This document shows, piece after piece, positions 28,606 through 36,834 of a DNA stretch of 64,000 nucleotides. The stretch comes from Massilia sp. IC2-278 (GTDB taxonomy: Bacteria; Pseudomonadota; Gammaproteobacteria; Burkholderiales; Burkholderiaceae_D). The stretch is taken from assembly GCF_020708045.1 (NCBI RefSeq), contig NZ_JAJFES010000002.1, positions 496,001-560,000 of the forward strand. The letters are read 5' to 3'. A program made the position numbers and the translations under genes. Under the pieces are notes generated by a model. It ran no database searches. It was not told the DNA's origin and saw only the letters and a program-made list of their open reading frames with translations. Positions within the stretch are counted from its first letter, which is position 1. Every line of letters begins with the position of its first letter.

Positions 28606-29078
28606 TTGTTCACAAGTTTCAAAAATGCAAGTCTAGAGGCTGTGGACAATTGGCTGAGTGAGCGTAAACAGCAAGCTATTGAATTCAAAGAGTTTTTCTT
28701 TGTTTAATCGATTGGCTTGCTAGTACGAAAGCGAGTTTTCCCGGCGAAATCAGTGCTTTTCACTTCCTTGTTCACAAAGTTATCAACAGCACGCTGAGCT
28801 CGGCTATAAAAACTCCCGTGTTTACCGATACTTAGACAAAGCTTCGTAGATTATTGTTTAAATCTTCATTACTTTGTTGCATGCCTTAGCATGGAAACCA
28901 AGGTTATACACAATCATTGCAGAGCGGGAACCAAGTTGCTGTGGACTACTTTGGCTGGCGTAAGTGATTGAATATACAGGGCTTATTTTTCTTGTATTTC
29001 CGCGTATCCACGTATCGTTTGACTTAACGTAAACTTCTCCACCGGTCAAGCCTTCCATTCTCCACAAAGTTTTCCACA
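28606..29078. other. AT-rich gene-free region with clustered DnaA-box-like 9-mers
   Basis: The gap between hemE and priA (28555-29099) holds no credible gene. It is clearly more AT-rich than its surroundings. It contains a perfect DnaA box, TTATACACA (28904-28912). Near matches are TTATCAACA (28780-28788), TTTTCCACA (29070-29078), TTCTCCACA (29058-29066), TTGTTCACA (28606-28614 and 28768-28776), and on the other strand TTGTCCACA (28641-28649) and TAGTCCACA (28940-28948). This density suggests DnaA binding, either as a regulatory or titration site or as a secondary origin-like element. The function is inferred. Confidence 0.5.
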
Positions 29079-29099
29079 GCCTGTACGACAAGGATAAAT

Positions 29100-31106
29100 T
29101 TGCCGCATTGCATCCTACAAATCGCACTCGACACGCCGCTCAATAGCGTGTTCGACTACGGCTGGCCGCATGAGGAAGGCGCCTTGCCCCTGGTCGGACA
29201 GCTGGCGCTGGTGAGCTTCGGGCGGCGCGAAGTGATGGGATTGATCGTCGCGGTCAAGCACGAGACCGACGTCCCGCCCGAGAAGCTCAAGGATGCACTG
29301 GCAGTGCGCAGCCAGCTCGCGCCGCTCTCGAAAGAGTGGCTGGCGCTGGCCGGTTTCGCGGCCGATTACTACCAGCGTCCGCTGGGTGAAGTGGCCTTGC
29401 CCGGCCTGCCGAAGAACCTGCGCATCCCGAAAACCGTGGCGCTCGACCGCGCACTGAAAAAGCTGGCCAAGCTCGATGCCGCGACCGATGCCACCCCGTC
29501 CGGCATGCCGCCCCTGAACCCGGAGCAGCGCGAAGCGGCCGATGCCATCGGCGGCGCGATCGGCTTCAAGCCGCTGCTGCTATACGGCGTGACCGGCAGC
29601 GGCAAGACCGAGGTCTACCTGCAGGCCTGCTCCCAGGTGTTGGCGCGCGACCCGCAGGCGCAAATTTTGATCCTGGTCCCGGAAATCAACCTGACGCCGC
29701 AACTGGAAGGGAATATCCGCGCGCGCTTCCCGGGCCTGGCCCTGGCCACCCTGCACAGCAGCCTGTCGGAAGGCGAACGCATGCTGCACTGGCTGGCCGC
29801 GCACGGGGGCCAGGCGCGCATCGTGCTCGGCACGCGCCTGGCGATCCTGGCTTCGCTGCCGCATTTGAAACTGATCGTCATCGACGAAGAGCACGACCCC
29901 TCGTACAAGCAGCAGGAAGGCCTGCGCTATTCCGCGCGCGACCTGGCCGTGTGGCGCGCGCACCAGCTGCGCATTCCCATCGTGCTGGGTTCGGCCACGC
30001 CCTCGCTGGAAAGCTGGCACCACGCGCAGACGGGCCGCTACCGCAAGCTCGAACTGCGCGAGCGCGCCGTGCGCGACGCCGTGCTGCCCACCGTGCGCCT
30101 GCTCGACATGGAGCGCGACAAGCCGAAGGAAGGCCTCACCTCCGGCCTGCTGGCCGCGCTGCGCAAACGCCTGGAGCGCGGCGAACAGTCGCTGCTGTTC
30201 CTGAACCGGCGCGGTTATGCGCCGGTGATCACCTGCGAATCCTGCGGCTGGATCAGCAATTGCACGCGCTGCACCTCGTTCATGGTGCTGCACAAGCCCG
30301 AGCACCGCCTGCGCTGCCACCACTGCAGCCTGGAGCTGCGCATCCCGCGCCACTGCCCGACCTGCGGCAACGTCGATTTGCAGCCTTTGGGGCGTGGCAC
30401 CCAGCGCTTCGAGGAAGGGCTGGCGGCGATGTTCCCGGAAGCGCGCATCCTGCGCATCGACGCCGATTCCACGCGCAAGAAGGGCAGCGCCCAGGAAGCC
30501 TTCGACACCGTGCACCGCGGCGAGGTCGACATCCTGATCGGCACGCAAATGGTCGCCAAGGGCCACGACTTCAAGAAGCTGACCCTGGTCGGCATTTTGA
30601 ATCCGGACACGGCGCTGTTCTCGCAGGACTACCGCGCCAGCGAGCGCCTGTTCGCCCAGCTGATGCAGGTGGCGGGCCGCGCCGGACGCGCCGGGCTGGC
30701 CTCGGAGGTGCTGATCCAGACCCGCTATGCCCAGCACCCGCTGTACGCGGCGGTGGTGAAACACGACTACGACCGCTATGCCGGCAGCCTGCTGGAAGAG
30801 CGCCGCCAGGCCGCGCTGCCGCCCTACATGTACCAGGCGCTGCTGCGCGCCGAGGCGCCGGAACTGGCCACCGCGATCGCTTTCCTGGAAGGGGCGCGCG
30901 ACATCCTGCCGACCGATGCCATCACCCTGAACGACCCGATCCCGATGACCATGACGCGCGTGTATAACGTCGACCGCGCCCAGCTGCTGGTCGAGTCGAG
31001 CTCGCGCCCGGCGCTGCAGGCCTTCCTGAAGGAGTGGGTGGGCTTGCTGCGGGCGCTGAAGACGCGCGTGCGCTGGTCGCTCGAGGTCGATCCGCTCGAC
31101 ATCTGA
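29100..31106 (+). CDS. priA: Primosomal protein N', replication restart helicase
   Basis: PriA reloads the replisome at stalled forks. It has 668 residues. The N-terminal 3'-OH-binding domain runs to about residue 110. The helicase core has Walker A GVTGSGKTEVYL and the DEEH box in VIDEEHDPSYKQQEG. A zinc-binding module follows, with eight cysteines from CESCGWISNCTRC through CHHC to CPTCGN. The helicase C-terminal motif LIGTQMVAKGHDF is also present. The start is TTG at 29100, preceded by AAGGA, because no upstream ATG gives the expected N-terminus. Confidence 0.95.
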   Translation: MPHCILQIALDTPLNSVFDYGWPHEEGALPLVGQLALVSFGRREVMGLIVAVKHETDVPPEKLKDALAVRSQLAPLSKEWLALAGFAADYYQRPLGEVALPGLPKNLRIPKTVALDRALKKLAKLDAATDATPSGMPPLNPEQREAADAIGGAIGFKPLLLYGVTGSGKTEVYLQACSQVLARDPQAQILILVPEINLTPQLEGNIRARFPGLALATLHSSLSEGERMLHWLAAHGGQARIVLGTRLAILASLPHLKLIVIDEEHDPSYKQQEGLRYSARDLAVWRAHQLRIPIVLGSATPSLESWHHAQTGRYRKLELRERAVRDAVLPTVRLLDMERDKPKEGLTSGLLAALRKRLERGEQSLLFLNRRGYAPVITCESCGWISNCTRCTSFMVLHKPEHRLRCHHCSLELRIPRHCPTCGNVDLQPLGRGTQRFEEGLAAMFPEARILRIDADSTRKKGSAQEAFDTVHRGEVDILIGTQMVAKGHDFKKLTLVGILNPDTALFSQDYRASERLFAQLMQVAGRAGRAGLASEVLIQTRYAQHPLYAAVVKHDYDRYAGSLLEERRQAALPPYMYQALLRAEAPELATAIAFLEGARDILPTDAITLNDPIPMTMTRVYNVDRAQLLVESSSRPALQAFLKEWVGLLRALKTRVRWSLEVDPLDI

Positions 31107-31184
31107 GCACGCCGCAGGCGCCAGCAACGGGCAAGAGCGGCAAAAAAAGCGTAACCTCTCGGAGCCAGAACGACGAGGACAACA

Positions 31185-32624
31185 ATGAACAAAATGAATG
31201 TGGACGTGGCCGTGATCGGCACCGGCACCGCCGGCATGTCGGCCTACCGCGCCGCCCGTGCCGAAGGGGCGCGCGTGGTCGCCATCGAAAGCGGCCCTTA
31301 CGGCACCACCTGCGCACGCGTTGGCTGCATGCCGAGCAAACTCCTGATCGCCGCCGCCGATGCGGCCCACATGCTGGACCTGGCGCCGGGCTTCGGCGTG
31401 CACCCCGAGGGCAAGCGCATCGACGGCCGCGCCGTGATGGAACGCGTGCGGCGCGAGCGCGACCGCTTCGTCGGCTTCGTGCTTGAAAGCGTCGAGGGCT
31501 TCCCGGCCGCGGACAAGATCCAGGGGCGGGCACGCTTCATCGGGCCGCACACGCTGCGCGTGGACGAGCATACCGAGATCGAAGCGAAGACGGTCGTGAT
31601 CGCCACCGGCTCCACACCGACCGTGCTGCCGCAACTGAAGGACGTCGGCCCAGGCATCGTCACCAGCGACGACGTGTTTTACTGGGACGCTCTGCCCAGC
31701 TCGGTGGCCGTGATCGGCACCGGCGTGATCGGACTGGAACTGGGCCAGGCCCTGACGCGCCTTGGCGTGCGCGTGAGCCTGTTCGCACGCGGCGGCAGCG
31801 TCGCCCACCTGAGTGACCCGGAAGTGCTGCGCGCGGCCACGCGTACCCTGTCGCAGGATCTCGATTTGCGCTTCCAGACCGAAGTCGTGCGAGCGGAGCA
31901 GCAGGGTGACGAGGTCCTGCTCACCACGCGCGACGCCCTCGGCAAGGAAACGAGCGAGCGCTTCCAGTACGTGCTGCTGGCCACCGGCCGCACGCCGAAC
32001 GTGCACGGCATGGGGCTGGAAGAAACCGGGCTGGAACTGCAGGCCAACGGCATCCCGGCTTTTGATAGCCGCACCATGCAATGCGGGAACAGCCACATCT
32101 TCATTGCGGGCGACGCCAACAACGAACTGCCGCTGCTGGCCGAAGCGGCCGATCACGGCAAGATCGCTGGCGAGAACGCGGGCCGCTTCCCCGACGTGCG
32201 CCCCGGCCTGCGCCGCACGCCGCTGGCGATCGCGTTCACGGAGCCGAACATCGCCACCTGCGGCAAGAACTACAAGACCCTGTGCGAGGGTGGGCGGCCG
32301 AAGTTCGCCATCGGGCAGGTCTCGTTCGAGAACCAGGGGCGCAGCCGGGTGATGTTGCAGAACAAGGGGATGCTACGGGTGTATGCGGAGTATGGCACCT
32401 GCCGTTTCCTGGGCGCCGAGATGATCGCGCCGCGCGGGGAGAACATCAGCCATTTGCTGGCCTGGGCCGTGCAGGCACGCCTGACCGTGCCGCAGATGCT
32501 GGAGATGCCGTTCTATCATCCGGTGATAGAGGAGGGCGTGCGCACGGCGTTGCGCGATTTGGCGGCGAATTTGGCGAAAGGGGTGAACCATACCGATCCG
32601 GCCGATTCGGAGCCGGGGACGTAA
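31185..32624 (+). CDS. FAD-dependent disulfide oxidoreductase (dihydrolipoyl dehydrogenase-like)
   Basis: 479-residue class I pyridine nucleotide-disulfide oxidoreductase. The FAD-binding motif is IGTGTAGMSA at residues 11-20. The redox-active pair is Cys43 and Cys48 in TTCARVGCMPSK. The NAD(P) motif is VIGTGVIGLELGQAL. The catalytic His-Glu pair is His445/Glu450 in HPVIEE, as in dihydrolipoamide dehydrogenase. It is not beside pyruvate or 2-oxoglutarate dehydrogenase genes, so it may serve another lipoyl system or a different disulfide. A weak GAGGA lies before the ATG. Confidence 0.88.
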   Translation: MNKMNVDVAVIGTGTAGMSAYRAARAEGARVVAIESGPYGTTCARVGCMPSKLLIAAADAAHMLDLAPGFGVHPEGKRIDGRAVMERVRRERDRFVGFVLESVEGFPAADKIQGRARFIGPHTLRVDEHTEIEAKTVVIATGSTPTVLPQLKDVGPGIVTSDDVFYWDALPSSVAVIGTGVIGLELGQALTRLGVRVSLFARGGSVAHLSDPEVLRAATRTLSQDLDLRFQTEVVRAEQQGDEVLLTTRDALGKETSERFQYVLLATGRTPNVHGMGLEETGLELQANGIPAFDSRTMQCGNSHIFIAGDANNELPLLAEAADHGKIAGENAGRFPDVRPGLRRTPLAIAFTEPNIATCGKNYKTLCEGGRPKFAIGQVSFENQGRSRVMLQNKGMLRVYAEYGTCRFLGAEMIAPRGENISHLLAWAVQARLTVPQMLEMPFYHPVIEEGVRTALRDLAANLAKGVNHTDPADSEPGT

Positions 32625-32643
32625 GCGCAAAGGTAGCTTCGAC

Positions 32644-32679
32644 CGTACGGTGGGCACTCCGTGCCCACGCGGTTACGTG
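32644..32679 (+). repeat. REP hairpin copy R8, left flank of the RAYT gene
   Basis: Identical over 36 bp to copy R1 at 9223-9258, including the GTAC foot and TTACGTG tail. With 33405-33433 in inverted orientation it brackets the transposase gene. Confidence 0.93.
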
Positions 32680-32745
32680 CCTATCCTTTTGACCCGCTGC
32701 CGCAACAATTCGCTCCGCGGCCCCGATCCCGGCCACGCGCACGAA

Positions 32746-33285
32746 CTAATCCCACTCCACCCGCTGCGCGTGCACCGTCCCACCCCAATCCGCCGGATAC
32801 ACGCCCTCGCGCACATACCGATGAAACGTCGAAAACGGCCACACCGCCGCGCTTGCGGCATACCCGTGCTTGACCGGATTGAAATGAATGTAATCCGCAT
32901 GCCGCTCGAAATCCCATTCGTCGCGAATCTTGTGCTCATGGAAGCGGCGATGCCAGATGCTCGCATCGCGGTGCTTGATGCGTGATGCAGACGGTTGCCA
33001 GCCATCTTCGAACTGGGTCGCGCATGAACGGGAAACGAGACGCTTGATCAGGGCCCAGCGCGTCGAATAGTCGGCATCATCCGGCGGCAGGGTCCAGATG
33101 GTGTGCAGGTGATCCGGCATCAGGACCCAGGCATCGATCTCGAAAGGGCGGCGTTGGCGGACGTCGATCAACGCTGAGCGCAGGGCCGTGCGGATCGGAA
33201 CCGAACAGAGGATAGGGCGGCGCCAGTAGGAGACCAGCGTGAAGAAGTAGGTTTGGCCATCACGGGCGCGGCGGTAGCGGGACAT
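32746..33285 (-). CDS. REP-associated tyrosine transposase (RAYT)
   Basis: 179-residue member of the Y1/HUH transposase-like family associated with REP palindromes. The HUH motif is MPDHLHTIW (His59 and His61). The likely catalytic tyrosine is Tyr132 in DYIHFNPVKHG, a RAYT signature. FHEHKIRDEWDFERHADY is also typical. Known RAYTs bind and cut REP hairpins next to a GTAG-type tetranucleotide as single-stranded DNA. Here the gene sits inside an inverted pair of hairpins with a GTAC foot, matching dispersed copies in this window. The gene looks intact. It is the probable mover of the repeat family. Confidence 0.9.
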   Translation of the reverse strand: MSRYRRARDGQTYFFTLVSYWRRPILCSVPIRTALRSALIDVRQRRPFEIDAWVLMPDHLHTIWTLPPDDADYSTRWALIKRLVSRSCATQFEDGWQPSASRIKHRDASIWHRRFHEHKIRDEWDFERHADYIHFNPVKHGYAASAAVWPFSTFHRYVREGVYPADWGGTVHAQRVEWD

Positions 33286-33404
33286 GGTGGCGCGGATTGT
33301 AGGGCGCGTTCACCGTCGCACGGGAGGCATCACGGATGATCATTGAGACGGGTCAGCAAGACGCAAATCGATCGACAAACCGAGCGCCAACATGATGCGG
33401 CGTT

Positions 33405-33433
33405 CCGCGTGGGCACGGAGTGCCCACCGTACG
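33405..33433 (-). repeat. REP hairpin copy R9, right flank of the RAYT gene
   Basis: Reverse complement of the first 29 bp of R8, with the same GTAC foot. It lies 120 bp upstream of the RAYT start and completes the bracket. Confidence 0.93.
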
Positions 33434-33462
33434 GGATACGCTAACGTCCCAGATACATCATC

Positions 33463-33948
33463 TCAGTTCAGGTAACTCGCATCCAGCTTCCCGTCAGCCG
33501 CCATCTGGCGCAGGATGCGCACCGTATCGATATCCGCCTCCTCATACGCCGATTTCTTGAAATCGTCGTACATCTTGTTCGCCGGATCGCTGTGCTCGCC
33601 GGTGCCGTCGTCGTACGCGAAGCGCACGTACAGCCGCGCCGAATCCGGCGCCTCGATGGTCATGGTCAGCAGGGACGCCTGGATTTCACCCTGGGCCGGC
33701 ACCTCATAGCGCACTTCCTGCAGCGGGGTCAGGATGACGGTGTCGTTCACCACCAGGTCGCCGTAGCGCAGGCGGCGCTGGAAGCTGCCGCTTTCGCGTT
33801 CGCCGATCTCGCATTCGTCCAGGTGCGGCACGAACAGCTTCGGCGATTCGGCGCGGATGACCAGGCCGCGCCACAGCTGTTCGCGGGTGATCGTGTCGAT
33901 CAGCGGGTTGAGCGGGTCGTTAATTTCGATCAGGTGTTCAAATTTCAT
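33463..33948 (-). CDS. SRPBCC / DUF1857 (AtaL-like) protein
   Basis: 161 residues. It begins MKFEHLIEINDPLNPLID, typical of the AtaL-like group of the START/SRPBCC fold. TREQLWRGLVIRAESP and DTVILTPLQEVRYEVP follow the family pattern of a helix-grip ligand pocket. The start at 33948 is taken from the family N-terminus. No enzymatic motif is evident. A role in binding a hydrophobic ligand is a family inference. Confidence 0.8.
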   Translation of the reverse strand: MKFEHLIEINDPLNPLIDTITREQLWRGLVIRAESPKLFVPHLDECEIGERESGSFQRRLRYGDLVVNDTVILTPLQEVRYEVPAQGEIQASLLTMTIEAPDSARLYVRFAYDDGTGEHSDPANKMYDDFKKSAYEEADIDTVRILRQMAADGKLDASYLN

Positions 33949-34209
33949 TGTTGTCAGCTCGTAGCAGTGGGCGCGGGGGGCGCGATGGGGCGATGGTAAC
34001 CGATCACGCCCGAAGCAGCCCATATGCCGCCAGCTTGGCAGAATTCAACCTGCGCGCCCGTGCCCATCCGCCAGCGTTGCAGATTTGCACAGCAAGATTG
34101 CCGGATCGACCAGAGCGCTCCCGGGAAGCGGCCAGAAAGCCCCAAGTTCGCCGCGCACAGCCGCGCCGGCTTCGCTACAATACTCAGCTGTCCTCACGAT
34201 TGCATCCCC

Positions 34210-36291
34210 ATGTCCAATGCACCAAAGTTCGGCCTGAACGGGCCGCAAAGCGAAGCCGTGCTCTATCTCGACGGCCCCTGCCTGGTGCTGGCCGGCGCCG
34301 GCTCGGGCAAGACGCGGGTGATCACCCAGAAGATCGCCTACATGATCGAGCATTGCGGCTATGATCCGCGCACGATTGCGGCGCTCACCTTCACCAACAA
34401 GGCCGCGCTCGAGATGCAGGAGCGTATCGCCAAGCTGCTGAAACAGCCGAAGCAGGCCAAGCAGCTGACCGTCTCGACCTTCCACTCGCTGGGCGTGAAG
34501 ATCCTGCGCCAGGAAGCGGCCGGCGTCGGCCTGAAGGACAAGTTTTCCATCATGGACAGCGACGATTGCTACACCATCGTCTCCGACCTCGGCCTCACCA
34601 CCGACAAGCAGGAAATCCGCCGCATCCAGAACGCCATCTCGCTGTGGAAGAACGGCCTGGTCGACCCGGAAGACGCTATCAAGGGAGCGAAGGACGAGGA
34701 CGAAGCCCAGGCCGGCCGCGTCTACCGCAGCTACGTGGCCACCCTGCAGGCTTACCAGGCAGTCGACTTCGACGATTTGATCCGCCTGCCGGTGGAGCTG
34801 TTCCGGAATAACGACCCGATCCGCGACCGCTGGCAGCGCCGCCTGCGCTACCTGCTGATGGACGAGTACCAGGACACGAATACCTGCCAGTACGAGCTGG
34901 TGAAACTGCTGGTGACGGGCATCGGCAAGAAGCCGATGTTCACGGCCGTCGGCGACGACGACCAAGCGATTTATGCCTGGCGCGGCGCCTCGGTCGAGAA
35001 CCTGAAGACGCTGCAGGTCGACTTCCCCGACCTGCGCGTCATCAAGCTCGAACAGAATTACCGCTCCACCACGCGCATCCTGCAGGCGGCGAATGCCGTC
35101 ATCGGCAACAACCCGAAGCTGTTCGAAAAATCGCTCTGGTCCGAGCACGGCCTGGGCGAGCCGATCAAGGTGATGGGCATGCAGAACGACGACCAGGAAG
35201 CCGACCAGGTGGCGATCATGATCTCGGCCGACCACTTCCAGCGCAAGAACAAGTGGTCGGACTACGCGATCCTCTACCGCGGCAACCACCAGGCGCGCGT
35301 GATGGAGCAGGCGCTGCGCAAGGAGCGCATTCCGTACACGATGTCGGGCGGCCAGAGCTTCTTCGACAAGGCCGAGATCAAGGACATCATCGCCTACCTG
35401 CGCCTGATCGCGAACCAGGACGACGACCCGGCCTTCATCCGCGCCGTCACCACACCGAAGCGCGGCGTCGGCATGGCCACGCTGGAAGTGCTGGGCGAAT
35501 TCTCGCGCCAGTGGAACTGCTCGCTGTTCGAGGCTGCCGGCAAGGGTGGCATCGAGGCGAAATTGCAGGACCGCCAGCTGCATCCGCTGCGCGACTTCTG
35601 CCGCTTCATCGACGATCTGGAGGACCGCGCCACGCGCCCCGGCCCGTCCGGCAGCGGCGACAACGCCGCCGAGGTGCTGGACGACATGATGAAGGAGATG
35701 AACTACGAGCACTACCTGTACGAGAACTTCGACGACCGTGCTGCGCAGAGCAAGTGGCAGAACGTGCTGGAGTTCACCAACTGGCTGAAGGAACGCGGCA
35801 GGGGCGGGCGTGACCGCGACGGCGAGGAAAAGAACCTGCTGGAGCTGACGCAGATGGTGGCGTTGATGTCCATGCTCGAAGGCCAGGACGAAACGCCGGA
35901 CGCGGTGCGCATGTCGACTCTGCACGCGTCGAAGGGGCTGGAGTATCCACACGTGTTTTTGGTGGGCGTGGAAGAGGGCATCCTGCCGCACAAGGGTGAC
36001 CCGGACGACCCGATCGAGAAGATCGCCGCACGCATCCAGGAAGAGCGGCGCCTGATGTACGTGGGGATCACGCGCGCCCAGCGCACGCTGCAGATCACTT
36101 GGTGCAAGAAACGGAAGCGCGCCGGCGAGCTGGTGCACTGCGATCCCTCGCGCTTCATCAAGGAGATGGCGCTGGACGAGGGCGATGCCCCGCCCAAGGA
36201 AAGCGAGATCATCAGCCCGAAGGACCGGCTGGCCAGTTTGAAGGCCTTGTTGGCGACGCCGAAGCCGGATGCGCCGAATCCGGTGGCGTAG
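34210..36291 (+). CDS. rep: ATP-dependent DNA helicase Rep
   Basis: UvrD/Rep superfamily 1 3'-5' helicase that helps forks move through protein blocks. It has 693 residues. Walker A is AGAGSGKT at residues 28-35, with LTFTNKAALEM next. Walker B is LMDEYQDTN, followed by GDDDQAIYAWRGA, LEQNYRST, MSTLHASKGLEYPHVFLVG and EERRLMYVGITRAQ. The N-terminus LNGPQSEAVLYLDGPCLVLAGAG matches Rep more closely than UvrD. The start at 34210 is preferred; the longer open frame upstream has no family match. Confidence 0.93.
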   Translation: MSNAPKFGLNGPQSEAVLYLDGPCLVLAGAGSGKTRVITQKIAYMIEHCGYDPRTIAALTFTNKAALEMQERIAKLLKQPKQAKQLTVSTFHSLGVKILRQEAAGVGLKDKFSIMDSDDCYTIVSDLGLTTDKQEIRRIQNAISLWKNGLVDPEDAIKGAKDEDEAQAGRVYRSYVATLQAYQAVDFDDLIRLPVELFRNNDPIRDRWQRRLRYLLMDEYQDTNTCQYELVKLLVTGIGKKPMFTAVGDDDQAIYAWRGASVENLKTLQVDFPDLRVIKLEQNYRSTTRILQAANAVIGNNPKLFEKSLWSEHGLGEPIKVMGMQNDDQEADQVAIMISADHFQRKNKWSDYAILYRGNHQARVMEQALRKERIPYTMSGGQSFFDKAEIKDIIAYLRLIANQDDDPAFIRAVTTPKRGVGMATLEVLGEFSRQWNCSLFEAAGKGGIEAKLQDRQLHPLRDFCRFIDDLEDRATRPGPSGSGDNAAEVLDDMMKEMNYEHYLYENFDDRAAQSKWQNVLEFTNWLKERGRGGRDRDGEEKNLLELTQMVALMSMLEGQDETPDAVRMSTLHASKGLEYPHVFLVGVEEGILPHKGDPDDPIEKIAARIQEERRLMYVGITRAQRTLQITWCKKRKRAGELVHCDPSRFIKEMALDEGDAPPKESEIISPKDRLASLKALLATPKPDAPNPVA

Positions 36292-36336
36292 CGCCGCCAA
36301 CGCTACCCGGTAGGCTGATGCATCGCCGCCGTTTCC

Positions 36337-36365
36337 CGTAGGGTGGGCACTCCGTGCCCACGCGG
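36337..36365 (+). repeat. REP hairpin copy R10 (inverted partner R11)
   Basis: GTAG foot and the GTGGGCAC/GTGCCCAC stem, 45 bp after rep. Inverted partner at 36502-36530. The arms extend imperfectly inward (ATGCTTGCACC near 36375 and its complement near 36482). The gap between rep and slyX (304 bp) is mostly this element. Confidence 0.92.
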
Positions 36366-36501
36366 TACACACGTATGCTTGCACCCGCTGCCGTGACTGA
36401 TCGATCGCACGGTGTCCGGCGATCACGCACGTTCGCATGACGCCCTTCGGATACTGTACGAGCGATGCGCCACTGCCGCAGGTGCAAGCATACGCCCGTA
36501 C

Positions 36502-36530
36502 CCGCGTGGGCACAGGGTGCCCACCGTACG
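36502..36530 (-). repeat. REP hairpin copy R11 (inverted partner R10)
   Basis: Stem GTGGGCAC/GTGCCCAC with loop AGG and a GTAC-type foot. It lies 65 bp before the slyX start. Confidence 0.92.
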
Positions 36531-36595
36531 AAGTACGAACACCGCCCGCCAACAGGCATAATGCCGCTCTTAACCAGCATTCAGCAGGAACCCCC

Positions 36596-36799
36596 GTGAA
36601 CCACGAAGACCGTTTTGTCGATATCGAAATCAAGCTGGCGCTGCAGGAAGACCTGGTCGACACGCTGAACCAGACCGTGTACCAGCAGGCGCGCAAGATC
36701 GACCAGCTCGAAGCCATGGTCGCCAAGCTGGCCGAGCACATCCGCAATTTGCAGGAAGCCGGCCAGAACCCGATCAACGAGCGTCCGCCGCATTACTAA
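36596..36799 (+). CDS. slyX: SlyX family protein
   Basis: 67-residue coiled-coil protein beginning with GTG (VNHEDRFVDIEIKLALQ). The SlyX pattern is seen in RFVDIEIKLALQEDLVDTLN and the closing PPHY. AGGA precedes the GTG at good distance. The function of SlyX is not established. Confidence 0.85.
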   Translation: MNHEDRFVDIEIKLALQEDLVDTLNQTVYQQARKIDQLEAMVAKLAEHIRNLQEAGQNPINERPPHY

Positions 36800-36806
36800 T
36801 TGCGTT

Positions 36807-36834
36807 GTCGGTGGGTTCGAGAACCCACCCTACG
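36807..36834 (-). repeat. REP hairpin copy R12 (single, overlaps a stop codon)
   Basis: Variant stem GTGGGTTC/GAACCCAC with loop GA and a GTAG foot on the minus strand. The TAG of that foot (36830-36832) is the stop codon of the GMC oxidoreductase gene. Confidence 0.88.

Noticed and set aside
28606..29078. Main chromosomal origin (oriC)
   Set aside because: dnaA, dnaN, gyrB and rpmH are not nearby, and betaproteobacterial origins are normally beside dnaA. Kept only as a DnaA-binding region.
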